14,590 nucleotides of DNA from an uncultured Erysipelotrichaceae bacterium (GCA_934725085.1 CAKVAL010000039.1:1-14590), one strand, 5' to 3'. Positions 1-8,304 are shown, counted from the first letter of the stretch. The notes: generated from the letters alone by a model not told the origin. Numbers and translations: made by a program.

Positions 1-956
1 CAACCTTTATTAGGTAAAAAACTAAACTTAACATTTTTCAACGATTTAATTACTAGCGGATTATTACAAGCGTATTTAACACCTTTAATTTTTTTGCAAA
101 AAGAAATTTTAAATTTCTTTGAAAAATAAGCATATTGAATAGCTTCTGTAATTTCACCAAGTATTCTATAATAATAAGCTTGTTTGCATTCGTCTTTATC
201 AAAAAGTTCAGTTTCAATTAATGACATAGATTTCATCATATAATCAACAGCATTTGGTTGAAAAATGTGAGATATTGACGAATCATTCATTACATAGTAA
301 TAAGATATTCTGTTTGTAATAACTATAATATTGCTTTTTTTAATCATCTTATGATTAAAAACTTGATCGGAACTTAATTTGATTCCTATAGGAAAGCTCA
401 AATTTTCAACACTTTTTTTTCTAATTAATTTTGAACAAACACCTGGATCAAGAATTTCTAAACCATCAATTAAATCTGTTTTAAAATAAAAAGAGTCCCT
501 TTGTACTTTCCAAATTGAATCAGGCATAATACAAGCAAAATTTGTTTTAAACGGGATTTCTTCTTCAACAGGAACTTTAGGAACCCTTACAACAGAACCC
601 ATAACTATGTCTGCATTATTTTTTAAACTAATTTCCATAGAAAAGCTTAACCAGCCTTTAGCCAAACCATCATCAGAATCAACAAAGATAACATAATCTC
701 CTTTACTATTACTTAATCCGGTATTCCTAGCAGCGCCTTCCCCAGCGTTGGATTGATGTATTACTTTTACAAAATTATACATAGATACTATATTTTGTAA
801 TTTTTCACGATTTTCAATACTGCTACCATCATCAACCACAATTATTTCTTTATTCTCATAGTCTTGATTTGCAATAGATTCAATACATTTTTTAAACAAG
901 CATTCATTAGTATTAAAATAAGGAACTACTATGCTTACTAGTGGATTATTTTTCAT
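1..956 (-). CDS. GT2 family glycosyltransferase, C-terminus cut off by the window edge
   Basis: The reading frame is open from the ATG at 956-954 to the left edge (about 318 residues, no stop seen). The N-terminus is a GT-A fold of family GT2: VSIVVPYFN at residues 7-15, the nucleotide-sugar loop VDDGSS at 41-46, AARNTGL at 75-81 and the metal-binding DSDD at 93-96, followed by SDQVFNHKM, which sits where the family has its acceptor/catalytic acidic motif. GT2 enzymes of this type are about 330 residues, so probably only a short C-terminal tail is missing. The protein should act at the cytoplasmic membrane face, adding one sugar to a lipid-linked repeat unit. It is the last visible gene of the polysaccharide operon and is separated from the polymerase gene by 443 bp. 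The Shine-Dalgarno site is weak (only a short AGAA-like stretch). Donor and acceptor cannot be read from the sequence. Confidence 0.9.
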   Translation of the reverse strand, partial: MKNNPLVSIVVPYFNTNECLFKKCIESIANQDYENKEIIVVDDGSSIENREKLQNIVSMYNFVKVIHQSNAGEGAARNTGLSNSKGDYVIFVDSDDGLAKGWLSFSMEISLKNNADIVMGSVVRVPKVPVEEEIPFKTNFACIMPDSIWKVQRDSFYFKTDLIDGLEILDPGVCSKLIRKKSVENLSFPIGIKLSSDQVFNHKMIKKSNIIVITNRISYYYVMNDSSISHIFQPNAVDYMMKSMSLIETELFDKDECKQAYYYRILGEITEAIQYAYFSKKFKISFCKKIKGVKYACNNPLVIKSLKNVKFSFLPNKG

Positions 957-1399
957 ATTCTAATTTTGTATTATCTAACTACGATTATATTAGATTTTTT
1001 CCTTTCTAGCCTATATACTTTCAAGCTATCAATCGGCCAAAGTTGATATGCTTATTTTGTATGCTTAAAAATTTTTAATAATTTCATTCGCTATTTTTAT
1101 AGGAATGATAAAATTCATGAATATCAGCTGTGTTTTAATTTGTATTTGAAATAAAGCTTAAAAACTATTCTTTTTTTAATATTTCATAGCATAATTGTTC
1201 TTATTAAAAAATATATGCTATATTCAAATGAAAAACGAATACACTTATAACGAACATAAGCATGTCTATGATAGCTATTATTTCGTGATAAACTGCATAA
1301 ATATATAAAATTAGATATCTTTTAAATTCATATATTTTGCCTTCTAACAAACAATAAATACGATTAATAAATTAAATGTTTTATAAACCACTTTTTAAA
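957..1399. other. 443-bp very AT-rich gap inside the polysaccharide operon
   Basis: No intact gene, tRNA or convincing terminator is seen. On the minus strand a stop-free stretch of 55 codons (1204-1371) encodes a hydrophobic, aromatic-rich peptide, but it has no start codon near its beginning and no ribosome binding site. A second stop-free stretch of about 30 codons follows further left. These may be remains of a decayed gene, or chance in AT-rich DNA. A TATAAT on the minus strand (984-989) lies 27 bp upstream of the last glycosyltransferase, but no -35 element is found at 16-18 bp, so a promoter here is only possible. Confidence 0.4.
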
Positions 1400-2614
1400 C
1401 TAAATGCATATATGATAAAATTGTGATCCACTCCACCCCATTCTCATAATCCAAAGAAACCAACACGCAGTCAAAGCAACGAACATGATTCCTGAGTAAG
1501 CTTTCCTTTTGTTAACTGCTAACGGTATAGATATAATGTAAATAAAATCATAATAAATTGAGAAACGAATTCCATACATTGTTTTTAAACTTAGCAAAAG
1601 TGCACAATATAACAAAAAACCGATTAAATTAAACGAAGCAAATTTATATTCGATAATATTTATCTCATCTTTGAAGTTATTATTATTTTTTTTATTAAAA
1701 AAGTTAGTTCTAAAAAGAATCGGCATAGCCAAGTAACACAATGAGACAATTATATAAACTAAAGAATATATAGAAAAAGGGTTTATAAGCCAATCTTTTT
1801 TTACTTTACCGTAAAAAAAGACATCTAAGTAATATAAAACATGAGAATCGGTTGTTGTGTTTGCCACTAATTCAACTATTAAAGGAAGAATTATAGGGAC
1901 TAAAACAATCGACACATAAATAAGGTATTTAAAAAATTTTTTATTTAAAAAAAATGAAAAATAAACACCAAATATTAAAACAACACCATAAATAGCGGAT
2001 CTATGAAATAGAATTGCAAACAGTGAAGTAAGAAAACATTTAGTGATCGTTTTTCTTTTAATCAATAAAGTTAAGGATAGGAGTAAAAACCCACATCCAA
2101 CACTTTGTCTCATCATATTCAAAGAATTATTAAAGAAAACAAATATATAAACAATCATAGCATCAGTAATTGAAAGGTCGTCCTTGAATTGTAACGCTGC
2201 TAAAAATATTGGTACTATTGTTAAAAATTGATAGAAAAATAGTAATAGACAACTTTTTTCTGTAAACAGCGAACAAGAATATACTAAAAGAGCTCCCATG
2301 GGTTCATTTGATAAGTCTGACTCTTTTTTTATAAGTGCAGAATAGCTTCCACTATCTTTTGCAAGTTTCATAAATTTGATTGGATAACCTTTGGTATCAA
2401 CCCCAACATCTTCAGCCCTTATTGCAGCGAATACGCAAATTATCGTTATTGCGAGAAACGCATAAAAATACCCTTTAAATTTTTTACTCGAAAATTTAGA
2501 TATCTTTTTGTTATTTAAAGTACAGTTTTTAAACTCCTGTTCAGACAATTTAAATAAAAAAATACAAAAAAGAAAAACAAGAATATATATAACTGTAGAA
2601 TAAAATAGTCTCAT
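1400..2614 (-). CDS. EpsG/Wzy-like polysaccharide polymerase, multi-pass membrane protein
   Basis: This 404-residue, strongly hydrophobic protein with about ten predicted membrane segments resembles the EpsG family (O-antigen/capsule polymerases). Visible family hallmarks are Arg66 followed by VGVDTKGY at 70-77 (the family's R...GxDxxxY element), NMMRQ at 166-170, and a basic patch followed by HRSAIYG at 204-210. In the Wzx/Wzy pathway such a protein would join lipid-linked repeat units on the outer membrane face. It is the only polymerase candidate in the window. The start ATG at 2614-2612 has an AAGGAG at 2624-2629, 9 bases upstream and inside the end of the preceding glycosyltransferase gene, whose stop ends one base before this start, so translation is probably coupled. 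Substrate linkage cannot be inferred. An O-acetyltransferase or other membrane enzyme is less likely given the motifs. Confidence 0.82.
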   Translation of the reverse strand: MRLFYSTVIYILVFLFCIFLFKLSEQEFKNCTLNNKKISKFSSKKFKGYFYAFLAITIICVFAAIRAEDVGVDTKGYPIKFMKLAKDSGSYSALIKKESDLSNEPMGALLVYSCSLFTEKSCLLLFFYQFLTIVPIFLAALQFKDDLSITDAMIVYIFVFFNNSLNMMRQSVGCGFLLLSLTLLIKRKTITKCFLTSLFAILFHRSAIYGVVLIFGVYFSFFLNKKFFKYLIYVSIVLVPIILPLIVELVANTTTDSHVLYYLDVFFYGKVKKDWLINPFSIYSLVYIIVSLCYLAMPILFRTNFFNKKNNNNFKDEINIIEYKFASFNLIGFLLYCALLLSLKTMYGIRFSIYYDFIYIISIPLAVNKRKAYSGIMFVALTACWFLWIMRMGWSGSQFYHICI

Positions 2615-2615
2615 A

Positions 2616-3491
2616 TCATATTCTCCTTAACAAATACATCAAAATAAAATTCATATTTCTAAACTCTTTTATTTTTAAAAAACTAAATGATATTTTATTT
2701 TTTTTAGGGCATTGGAAAATAATTCTTGTTATTTCTTTTTTTTCATCGCTCATCTCATCTGAATAATAAAAAAAGATATTTTCAGCAACTCTGCTTCTTG
2801 TGTTCTTTTGTTTTGGAAAGAAAAATCTTCTTAGCTTTTTTTTAAATTCAAGATAGTTGCTATCTATACCAATTGCATTATTCCCGTGTAATCGATAATT
2901 AATATGAGGTACTGGATCAAAAACAACACATCCTGTGATATTCGCAATTATATATGTTGTCCAGTCATGAGAAATCATAAAGCCATTATATTTTGCCAAT
3001 TTTTGTTTTAATGCTTTATTAAAAACAAATGTACAACCAGGTAATACGCTTTTTATTAATGAATCAGCATAAGTTAGTGTTTTCGTTACATTAAAAGCGT
3101 TTTTCTTTATAGCAGTTTCATTCTCATCAACCGCAATAACATCACTTGTATACAGAGCGGGCATGTTATAGTTCTCGATTTTTTTTACAGCAGAATAAAG
3201 CTTATCTTCATGCCAGATGTCATCTTGATCACAATATGCATAATAATCATAATCGTTTTCAATTTTTATCAAAGACCAGAAACTTTCGGCAAAACCAAGA
3301 TTATTACCTTCTATTAATTCAATCTTACTTGAATTTATTTCTTTTATTATTTGTAAAGTATCATCAGAAGAACCGTCATCTCTAATCAAAATACTAACTT
3401 GAACATTTTTCTGATTAAATAACGTTTCTAATTGCCTTTTAATATATTTGCTTCCGTTATATGTTGACATTAAAACGCATACATTAATCAT
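2616..3491 (-). CDS. GT2 glycosyltransferase, rhamnosyltransferase-like
   Basis: This 291-residue protein carries a GT-A domain of family GT2: VCVLMSTYNG at residues 4-13, RDDGSSDDT at 37-45, the signature CDQDDIW at 87-93 (metal-binding DxD-like), HDW at 175-177 and YRLHGNN at 199-205. The combination of CDQDDxW, a later HDW and YRxHGxN is typical of the rhamnosyltransferase-like branch of GT2 found in Gram-positive and O-antigen clusters, so L-rhamnose is a plausible donor sugar; this is inference from family resemblance. It should act at the inner membrane face on the growing undecaprenyl-linked unit. The start has a GAGGA ribosome site about 6 bases upstream, and the first 8 bases overlap the end of the WbsX-like gene. 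No rhamnose biosynthesis genes are in the window. Confidence 0.88.
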   Translation of the reverse strand: MINVCVLMSTYNGSKYIKRQLETLFNQKNVQVSILIRDDGSSDDTLQIIKEINSSKIELIEGNNLGFAESFWSLIKIENDYDYYAYCDQDDIWHEDKLYSAVKKIENYNMPALYTSDVIAVDENETAIKKNAFNVTKTLTYADSLIKSVLPGCTFVFNKALKQKLAKYNGFMISHDWTTYIIANITGCVVFDPVPHINYRLHGNNAIGIDSNYLEFKKKLRRFFFPKQKNTRSRVAENIFFYYSDEMSDEKKEITRIIFQCPKKNKISFSFLKIKEFRNMNFILMYLLRRI

Positions 3492-4545
3492 GAATATTCC
3501 TCAATTGCTTTACTTGTTCTAAATACCCATATTTGTTTTGTTTTGTTGGTTCCAAAACAGCTCCTTCTGCCCATTCATTCCACGCATTAATAACAATAAC
3601 ATCATCAACATAGTTTTTTGATTTATTTTCATACAATAATTTAAGGTATTTACCAAATTTTTCTGGCGATGCTCCTTTAATTATCATCCCTTTTTTGCCT
3701 TTTCTAGGGCTATTATCAAATGCAACAAATGCTCCTTTCCACATTTTTTTTCCACCATACTTATTTTTATTGTTCAATATTTTTTTCCATACGTAATCAT
3801 ATGATAGATAATCTGTTAAACCGAGTTTTTTACATATTAATCGTTTTGCCTTAACTAAATTTGGTATATTATATCTAGCAGCACAATGAGGTTCGAATTC
3901 AACTAACACATCAGATTCGATGTTGTCATTTCCTGTATTGAATGAATTAATAAATTCAACAACATATATATTCGGAATGCCGATATTGTTTAGTTTCGAA
4001 TTCCAATAACTAATCATCTCGTTGAATTTCTCAATCCGAGAACACGAATAAAAAAATAAAACCGGTCTTCCATCAATTTTTATATATCTATCATCTTTAA
4101 AAAAAGGAATAAAATATTTAATATGCGCATCCCAATCATCTTCCCCTCCAAATTCTTGCTTTATCAAAATATCAGAATTTTTGCCATCCCAAGTTCTTGC
4201 CCAACTTTCATTTGCCCAACACATGCAATAATGTTGATCTATTTCTGGATGATTCAACAAAATTTCACAAGGTTTTTCTAATAATAGTTTTTTATTAAAC
4301 CAATAATGATAGTAGCAAAAACCGTATACTCCATATTTTTTTGCTAATTCAGCTTGATTTTTCAACGTATTCAAATCGGTCATGTTATAATAGTTTTCAT
4401 TCAAAGGAACTAATGGCTGTTGATGCCCTTTGTATAAAGGCATTGCTTTTTTTACATTAACCCAGTCAGTAAAACCTTCACCCCACCATTTATCATTTTC
4501 TGGTATTGAATGATATTGAGGTAAATGCATTGCGATTATTTTCAT
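3484..4545 (-). CDS. WbsX-family (GH99-like) polysaccharide biosynthesis protein
   Basis: This 353-residue protein opens with MKIIAMHLPQYHSIPEND, then WWGEGFTDW at 20-28, a PLYKGHQQP stretch, FCYYHYWF, CWANESWARTWDG, and near the C-terminus NAWNEWAEG at 320-328. This run is diagnostic of the WbsX family, whose members occur widely in O-antigen and capsule clusters and resemble glycoside hydrolase family 99. They are usually annotated as glycosyltransferases, but the biochemical role is poorly settled, so it may be a transferase or a trimming or quality-control hydrolase. No signal peptide or membrane segment is seen, suggesting a cytoplasmic protein. The length is typical for a stand-alone WbsX domain. 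The start is supported by AAGGAG about 7 bases upstream. It lies 15 bp after one GT2 gene and overlaps the next by 8 bases. Confidence 0.9.
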   Translation of the reverse strand: MKIIAMHLPQYHSIPENDKWWGEGFTDWVNVKKAMPLYKGHQQPLVPLNENYYNMTDLNTLKNQAELAKKYGVYGFCYYHYWFNKKLLLEKPCEILLNHPEIDQHYCMCWANESWARTWDGKNSDILIKQEFGGEDDWDAHIKYFIPFFKDDRYIKIDGRPVLFFYSCSRIEKFNEMISYWNSKLNNIGIPNIYVVEFINSFNTGNDNIESDVLVEFEPHCAARYNIPNLVKAKRLICKKLGLTDYLSYDYVWKKILNNKNKYGGKKMWKGAFVAFDNSPRKGKKGMIIKGASPEKFGKYLKLLYENKSKNYVDDVIVINAWNEWAEGAVLEPTKQNKYGYLEQVKQLRNIHD

Positions 4546-4560
4546 TTTTAAACTCCTTTT

Positions 4561-5349
4561 CTATAAAATTTTCCAACCCCATTTTTTAAAATAATATATT
4601 GTGCTATTAATATGATATTTTAAAAGAGTTTTGTTTTTATGCGATCCCTTTTCCCATTTATGAATAACTTTTGTATCAGGAAAATACATAAGTTTGGAAA
4701 CGCAATTAACTCTTTTACATAGATCAGCATCTTCACAATACATAAAAAAATTATCGTCAAAACCACCAAGTTTTTTAAATAGTTCCGTTCTTATAACCAA
4801 GAAAGATCCTTGACCGAAAGGAACAATAAATGGTTCTTTGAAATTCATATCTTGCATTGTATGTTTTTTAGCCCTTCCTTTAAAAGCTTCTTTTAAAAAC
4901 ATACGATTAAACATATCGAAAACAGTTAATTCTCTTCTATATACTTCTTGTCTATTGCCTTTTTCATCAACAATCAAAGGAATTACCATTCCTATTTCTT
5001 TGTTAGCATCCATCCACTTCAAAATTTTAGAAAAAGAATCTTCACAAAGCAAAATATCAGGATTAACTATTGCATGATACTTGCTATCTATACTGTTAAG
5101 TACAAAATTATGTCCTTTACCAAATCCAATATTATCCCCAGCATCGATGTACACAATATCCTTGTATCCATTTATTAGCAATTTAAAATCTTCATTGTCT
5201 TTACAATCAGAAATCGCAACACCGTTATCGATTATATATATTTTTTTAGTAAGAGTTAATGGTGTATATTTATATATTGATTTTAATGCATCTTCTATAT
5301 CTTTATAATTATTGTACGCAACTATGCAAACTGATAAATCTACCAACAT
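4561..5349 (-). CDS. GT2 glycosyltransferase, WbbL-like
   Basis: With the start chosen here the protein has 262 residues. Visible motifs are LSVCIVAYNN at 5-14, IIDNG at 39-43, GDNIGFGKGHN at 71-81, NPD at 96-98 (the metal-binding triad replacing DxD), and GGFDDNFFMYCEDADLCKR at 195-213, the highly conserved acceptor/catalytic block of the WbbL rhamnosyltransferase-like subfamily. WbbL-type enzymes often add rhamnose as an early sugar on the lipid carrier; that fits its place as the first glycosyltransferase after the initiating enzyme but is inference. The C-terminal YYFKKWGWKIL is aromatic and basic and may touch the membrane. The frame extends 11 codons upstream to a TTG, but ATG at 5349-5347 has a good AAGGA 7 bases before it, so that start is preferred. 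A 46-bp gap separates it from the Wzz-like gene. Confidence 0.9.
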   Translation of the reverse strand: MLVDLSVCIVAYNNYKDIEDALKSIYKYTPLTLTKKIYIIDNGVAISDCKDNEDFKLLINGYKDIVYIDAGDNIGFGKGHNFVLNSIDSKYHAIVNPDILLCEDSFSKILKWMDANKEIGMVIPLIVDEKGNRQEVYRRELTVFDMFNRMFLKEAFKGRAKKHTMQDMNFKEPFIVPFGQGSFLVIRTELFKKLGGFDDNFFMYCEDADLCKRVNCVSKLMYFPDTKVIHKWEKGSHKNKTLLKYHINSTIYYFKKWGWKIL

Positions 5350-5356
5350 ATGTTCA

Positions 5357-5361
5357 TCCTT
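5357..5361 (-). promoter_or_regulatory. Shine-Dalgarno site that fixes the WbbL-like start
   Basis: Read on the minus strand this is AAGGA with a 7-base spacer to ATG at 5349-5347. The longer frame would begin at a TTG (5382-5380) with no purine-rich site before it, so the internal ATG is the better start. Confidence 0.75.
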
Positions 5362-5395
5362 TTTTATTCTGTTAATAAACAAATTCTTTTGTTAG

Positions 5396-6724
5396 TTACT
5401 CAATCACAATCGCATAAACATTAGTTACTTTAAGATCTACAAGTTTATTCTCCTCTTCCTTAATAGTCTTATAATAACTCTTATTACACTTAACTAACAA
5501 AATAACACTATCTACGCCATCTATTTTATTAATTGCAATATAATCCGTTAATAAGCTTCCACTAGATATAACTTCTATATTCTTTAATAATTTCTTTAAA
5601 TTAGAGACAATATCTTGCTTAACACCATCTTCTAAATCGCCACTAATTAATACTTTTTTAGTATCACCATAAGCATTAATATTAGAAACTATTAAATCAT
5701 AATCATTACTTGTAGGTCTTTTCTCTAACTTATTAATCCAACCAATATACTTACTATTAGTCTTATCAAAAGTTAAATTGCCTAACACTTTAATCTTAGT
5801 CTTATCCTTAAATTCATCAGCAGAATAAACCTTGCCACTAAAGATAAATACTAACGCATAATAAACGCACATCACAAAGAATGCACCTACAAAACCAATA
5901 ACTCCATACTTCACAAAAACTTTCTTAAAAGAAACGTTGTTAGTTGATTCACTTGTATATAAACTATTCAATTGTTTTTGTGTATCAGTAATAGAAGTGA
6001 CTAATTCATTAATAAAGTTAACCTTACCCTTTTGAATAGAAACAACATCATTATTAAAGCCCTTATAAACATTTTCACTAACAAGAGTAAGTTTATTAGT
6101 GCCAATAGAACTAGACAATTCATCGTTATAACTTAACAGTTGATTCTCCAAATCATTCAAAATACCATTGGCAACCTCTTCATCAAAATAATAAACATTA
6201 ATATCAATAAGATTATTATCCTTATCTACTTGATTATTATTAATATGACTATATACAGAAATATAATCACTAATATATACTTCATTAATATTATATTTAC
6301 TAGCAAGCCTAGACAAAACATCATCACTAGTCAACTTTGCAATATAAGTCTTAATAAGAGAAGCAGTATAATCAACATTTGAACTATCATATACTTCTAC
6401 ATAATATAAAGCCTTAGCTTGAACCGAATTATATGGAGTCAAACTAAAGAAATCACTATTAATAAGATAATCATTCAAGTTCTCATTAGACTCCTTTATC
6501 TTCTCATCAAACACTTCCTTAGAAACCAAATAAGAATTTAAATCATCATCTTCAATAGTCGCATTACCTCTAGACTTCTTATAACCTAACAGCCCACCTA
6601 GAACTAATGCTACTACAACACTCACAATAAGCATCTTCTTTAGATGCCTAAATATATAAGCAATTAAATCAACTAAACTAATTTCTTCCTCTTCTTCATA
6701 ATAATTGTAGTTGTTATTATCCAT
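5396..6724 (-). CDS. Wzz/CpsC-type chain-length regulator fused to a degenerate BY-kinase-like domain
   Basis: This 442-residue protein has an N-terminal cytosolic tail with three tyrosines and a run of glutamates (residues 6-14), a Wzz-type segment around SLVDLIAYIFRHLKK (16-30), membrane segment 1 at about 31-47, an extracytoplasmic helical region at about 50-270, and membrane segment 2 at about 275-296. SADEFKDKTKIKVLGNL (301-317) matches the linker that joins Wzz and bacterial tyrosine kinase (BY-kinase) domains. The remaining 125 residues look like a shrunken kinase fold: KVLISGDLEDGVKQDIVSNL (357-376) lies where the Walker A loop should be but has no GKS/T, and no Walker A' aspartate motif is seen. 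The C-terminus lacks a tyrosine cluster. It probably controls chain length or export as a scaffold without ATP-driven phosphorylation. Its start overlaps the stop of the sugar transferase by 1 base, with GAGG upstream. Confidence 0.85.
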   Translation of the reverse strand: MDNNNYNYYEEEEEISLVDLIAYIFRHLKKMLIVSVVVALVLGGLLGYKKSRGNATIEDDDLNSYLVSKEVFDEKIKESNENLNDYLINSDFFSLTPYNSVQAKALYYVEVYDSSNVDYTASLIKTYIAKLTSDDVLSRLASKYNINEVYISDYISVYSHINNNQVDKDNNLIDINVYYFDEEVANGILNDLENQLLSYNDELSSSIGTNKLTLVSENVYKGFNNDVVSIQKGKVNFINELVTSITDTQKQLNSLYTSESTNNVSFKKVFVKYGVIGFVGAFFVMCVYYALVFIFSGKVYSADEFKDKTKIKVLGNLTFDKTNSKYIGWINKLEKRPTSNDYDLIVSNINAYGDTKKVLISGDLEDGVKQDIVSNLKKLLKNIEVISSGSLLTDYIAINKIDGVDSVILLVKCNKSYYKTIKEEENKLVDLKVTNVYAIVIE

Positions 6725-8148
6725 TACATTACCTCATTCTTACTCTTTCTAACAAATATAACCTTAATTGTCTTCAAAACAATCTTTATATCCAAACCAA
6801 TATGCCAGTTCTTGATATACTCACTATCTAATCTTACAACCTCTTCAAAGTCTGTAATCTCATTTCTACCTGATACCTGCCACATACCAGTAATACCAGG
6901 CTTAATGCTCATTCTTATTCTATGTCTTAAATCATATTTTTCCCACTCATTAACAGTAGGAGGACGAGTACCAACTAAAGACATATCTCCTTTTAACACA
7001 TTAAAGAACTGTGGAAATTCATCCAAAGATGTCTTTCTAATAAAATTACCAATACCAGGAATAATTCGTGGGTCATTCTCCACCTTAAACATCATTCCAT
7101 CCTTTACTCTATTCTGTGATTCTAATTCTTTTAAATGAGCTTCAGCATCAGGAATCATACTTCTAAACTTATACATATAGAAATGTCTACCATTCAAACC
7201 AATTCTTTCTTGTTTATAAAAGATTGGACCCTTAGGAGACTTAATCTTAATTATTGGTCCTATAAATATTGTAAGTATTATTGTAATTAACGAACCAATA
7301 ATGCCACCCACAAAATCCATCAAAGCCTTTCTAAAGATTTGCTTATTAGATCTTTCCTTAACACAACTTGTTAATACTGGTTCACCCAAGAAATTCTCTA
7401 CATTTTGATCCTGACCAATCAAAGCCTTAACCTTAGACAACCTTAAATGAGTAGTAACACCCATTACTGCTAAACCATTCAAGATTTCATCAGGAACCTT
7501 GGTATATTTCAAATCAAAATAAACATCATCAACCCAATTAGCACACACATAAGACAAAAGATCATCCTCATGACACAAAACCTTATGTCCCTTATATTCT
7601 TCTATTACATTATCATCAAACAAGCACAAACCTACTATGTCATAGAAATCATAATTATTTTTAGTTACATCCTCTAAGCATGTATCTAGCCTAGCAACAT
7701 CAGTAACAACCAAAACCCTAATTCCATTAGTATTCTTGCCATTTCTAACTTTATTATTCAAATATTCAATTCTAAGCAAATTACATGCAATTGACAATAG
7801 CGTATAACAAACATACTGAATTGCCAAGAATAGTCTAGAATATGTAGCACTCTCCTTAATCGCAAAAAGAAGAACCGCAACTAAAGCCAACTGAATCAAA
7901 CTAAAAATAACAATACCATAGGCAATAGAAAACTTGTTACGCTTCAATATATCTTCATATGGATTATAAAAATAGTTCACAACAACATAAGACAACAACT
8001 CATAAGTAAACAAAAGTCTATATGTAGGTGAACTCAAAGAAGCCATAGGCAAAGGTCTAATATAACTGGACATATAAAACGTGCAAACTAAACAGACTAC
8101 ACCTATTATAAAAAAATCAAAATGTTTAAAAAATCCTTTTTTACGCAT
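6724..8148 (-). CDS. Undecaprenyl-phosphate sugar-1-phosphate transferase (WcaJ/CpsE type), initiating enzyme
   Basis: This 474-residue polyprenyl-phosphate hexose-1-phosphate transferase transfers a sugar-1-phosphate from a nucleotide sugar to undecaprenyl phosphate, the first step of repeat-unit assembly. Four N-terminal membrane segments (about 11-29, 44-62, 75-97, 104-124) are followed by a Rossmann-like domain (about 141-260). The catalytic bacterial-sugar-transferase domain (about 270-465) starts with a re-entrant membrane helix (278-300) and holds KFRSM (327-331), NDPRI (358-362), the catalytic Asp-Glu pair in SLDEFPQF (374-381; D376, E377), LVGTRPP (391-397) and KPGITGMWQVSGRN (416-429). 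The length is normal for the long WcaJ/CpsE form. The donor sugar (glucose or galactose type is most common) cannot be told. The start ATG at 8148 has AAAGGGG 5 bases upstream and is the first gene after the capsule promoter and leader. Confidence 0.95.
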   Translation of the reverse strand: MRKKGFFKHFDFFIIGVVCLVCTFYMSSYIRPLPMASLSSPTYRLLFTYELLSYVVVNYFYNPYEDILKRNKFSIAYGIVIFSLIQLALVAVLLFAIKESATYSRLFLAIQYVCYTLLSIACNLLRIEYLNNKVRNGKNTNGIRVLVVTDVARLDTCLEDVTKNNYDFYDIVGLCLFDDNVIEEYKGHKVLCHEDDLLSYVCANWVDDVYFDLKYTKVPDEILNGLAVMGVTTHLRLSKVKALIGQDQNVENFLGEPVLTSCVKERSNKQIFRKALMDFVGGIIGSLITIILTIFIGPIIKIKSPKGPIFYKQERIGLNGRHFYMYKFRSMIPDAEAHLKELESQNRVKDGMMFKVENDPRIIPGIGNFIRKTSLDEFPQFFNVLKGDMSLVGTRPPTVNEWEKYDLRHRIRMSIKPGITGMWQVSGRNEITDFEEVVRLDSEYIKNWHIGLDIKIVLKTIKVIFVRKSKNEVM

Positions 8149-8298
8149 GTTTCCCCTTTATTCCATGACTCAATTAACCAATACATATTCAACCAAAAGT
8201 GTATAAAAATCCTAGCCCATATTAAATGAACCTGTAAATTTATAGCACTTTGGCACTAATCATCTCAAAAATCAAGGCTGAGTCATGACAAATATTAC
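8149..8298 (-). promoter_or_regulatory. Structured 5' leader of the polysaccharide operon
   Basis: The transcript predicted from the promoter at 8305-8332 starts near 8298 and has about 150 untranslated bases before the sugar-transferase ATG. Two nested long-range pairings are visible. The outer arms 8279-8288 and 8163-8172 (TCATGACTCA with TGAGTCATGG, 10 pairs including one wobble) lie at the 5' end and about 5 bases before the ribosome site. The inner arms 8239-8253 and 8193-8207 pair CCAAAGTG with CACTTTTGG (one bulge) and continue as TATAAA with TTTATA. A small apical hairpin is possible between these. No U-run follows, so transcription attenuation by a classic terminator is not evident. 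Control of translation or RNA stability is possible. It does not match a leader class I recognise. Confidence 0.5.
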
Positions 8299-8304
8299 CA
8301 GTCA

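Noticed and set aside
4838..5308. Several overlapping plus-strand frames of 75-79 codons
   Set aside because: They are antisense to a clear GT2 gene, lack ribosome sites and resemble no known protein.
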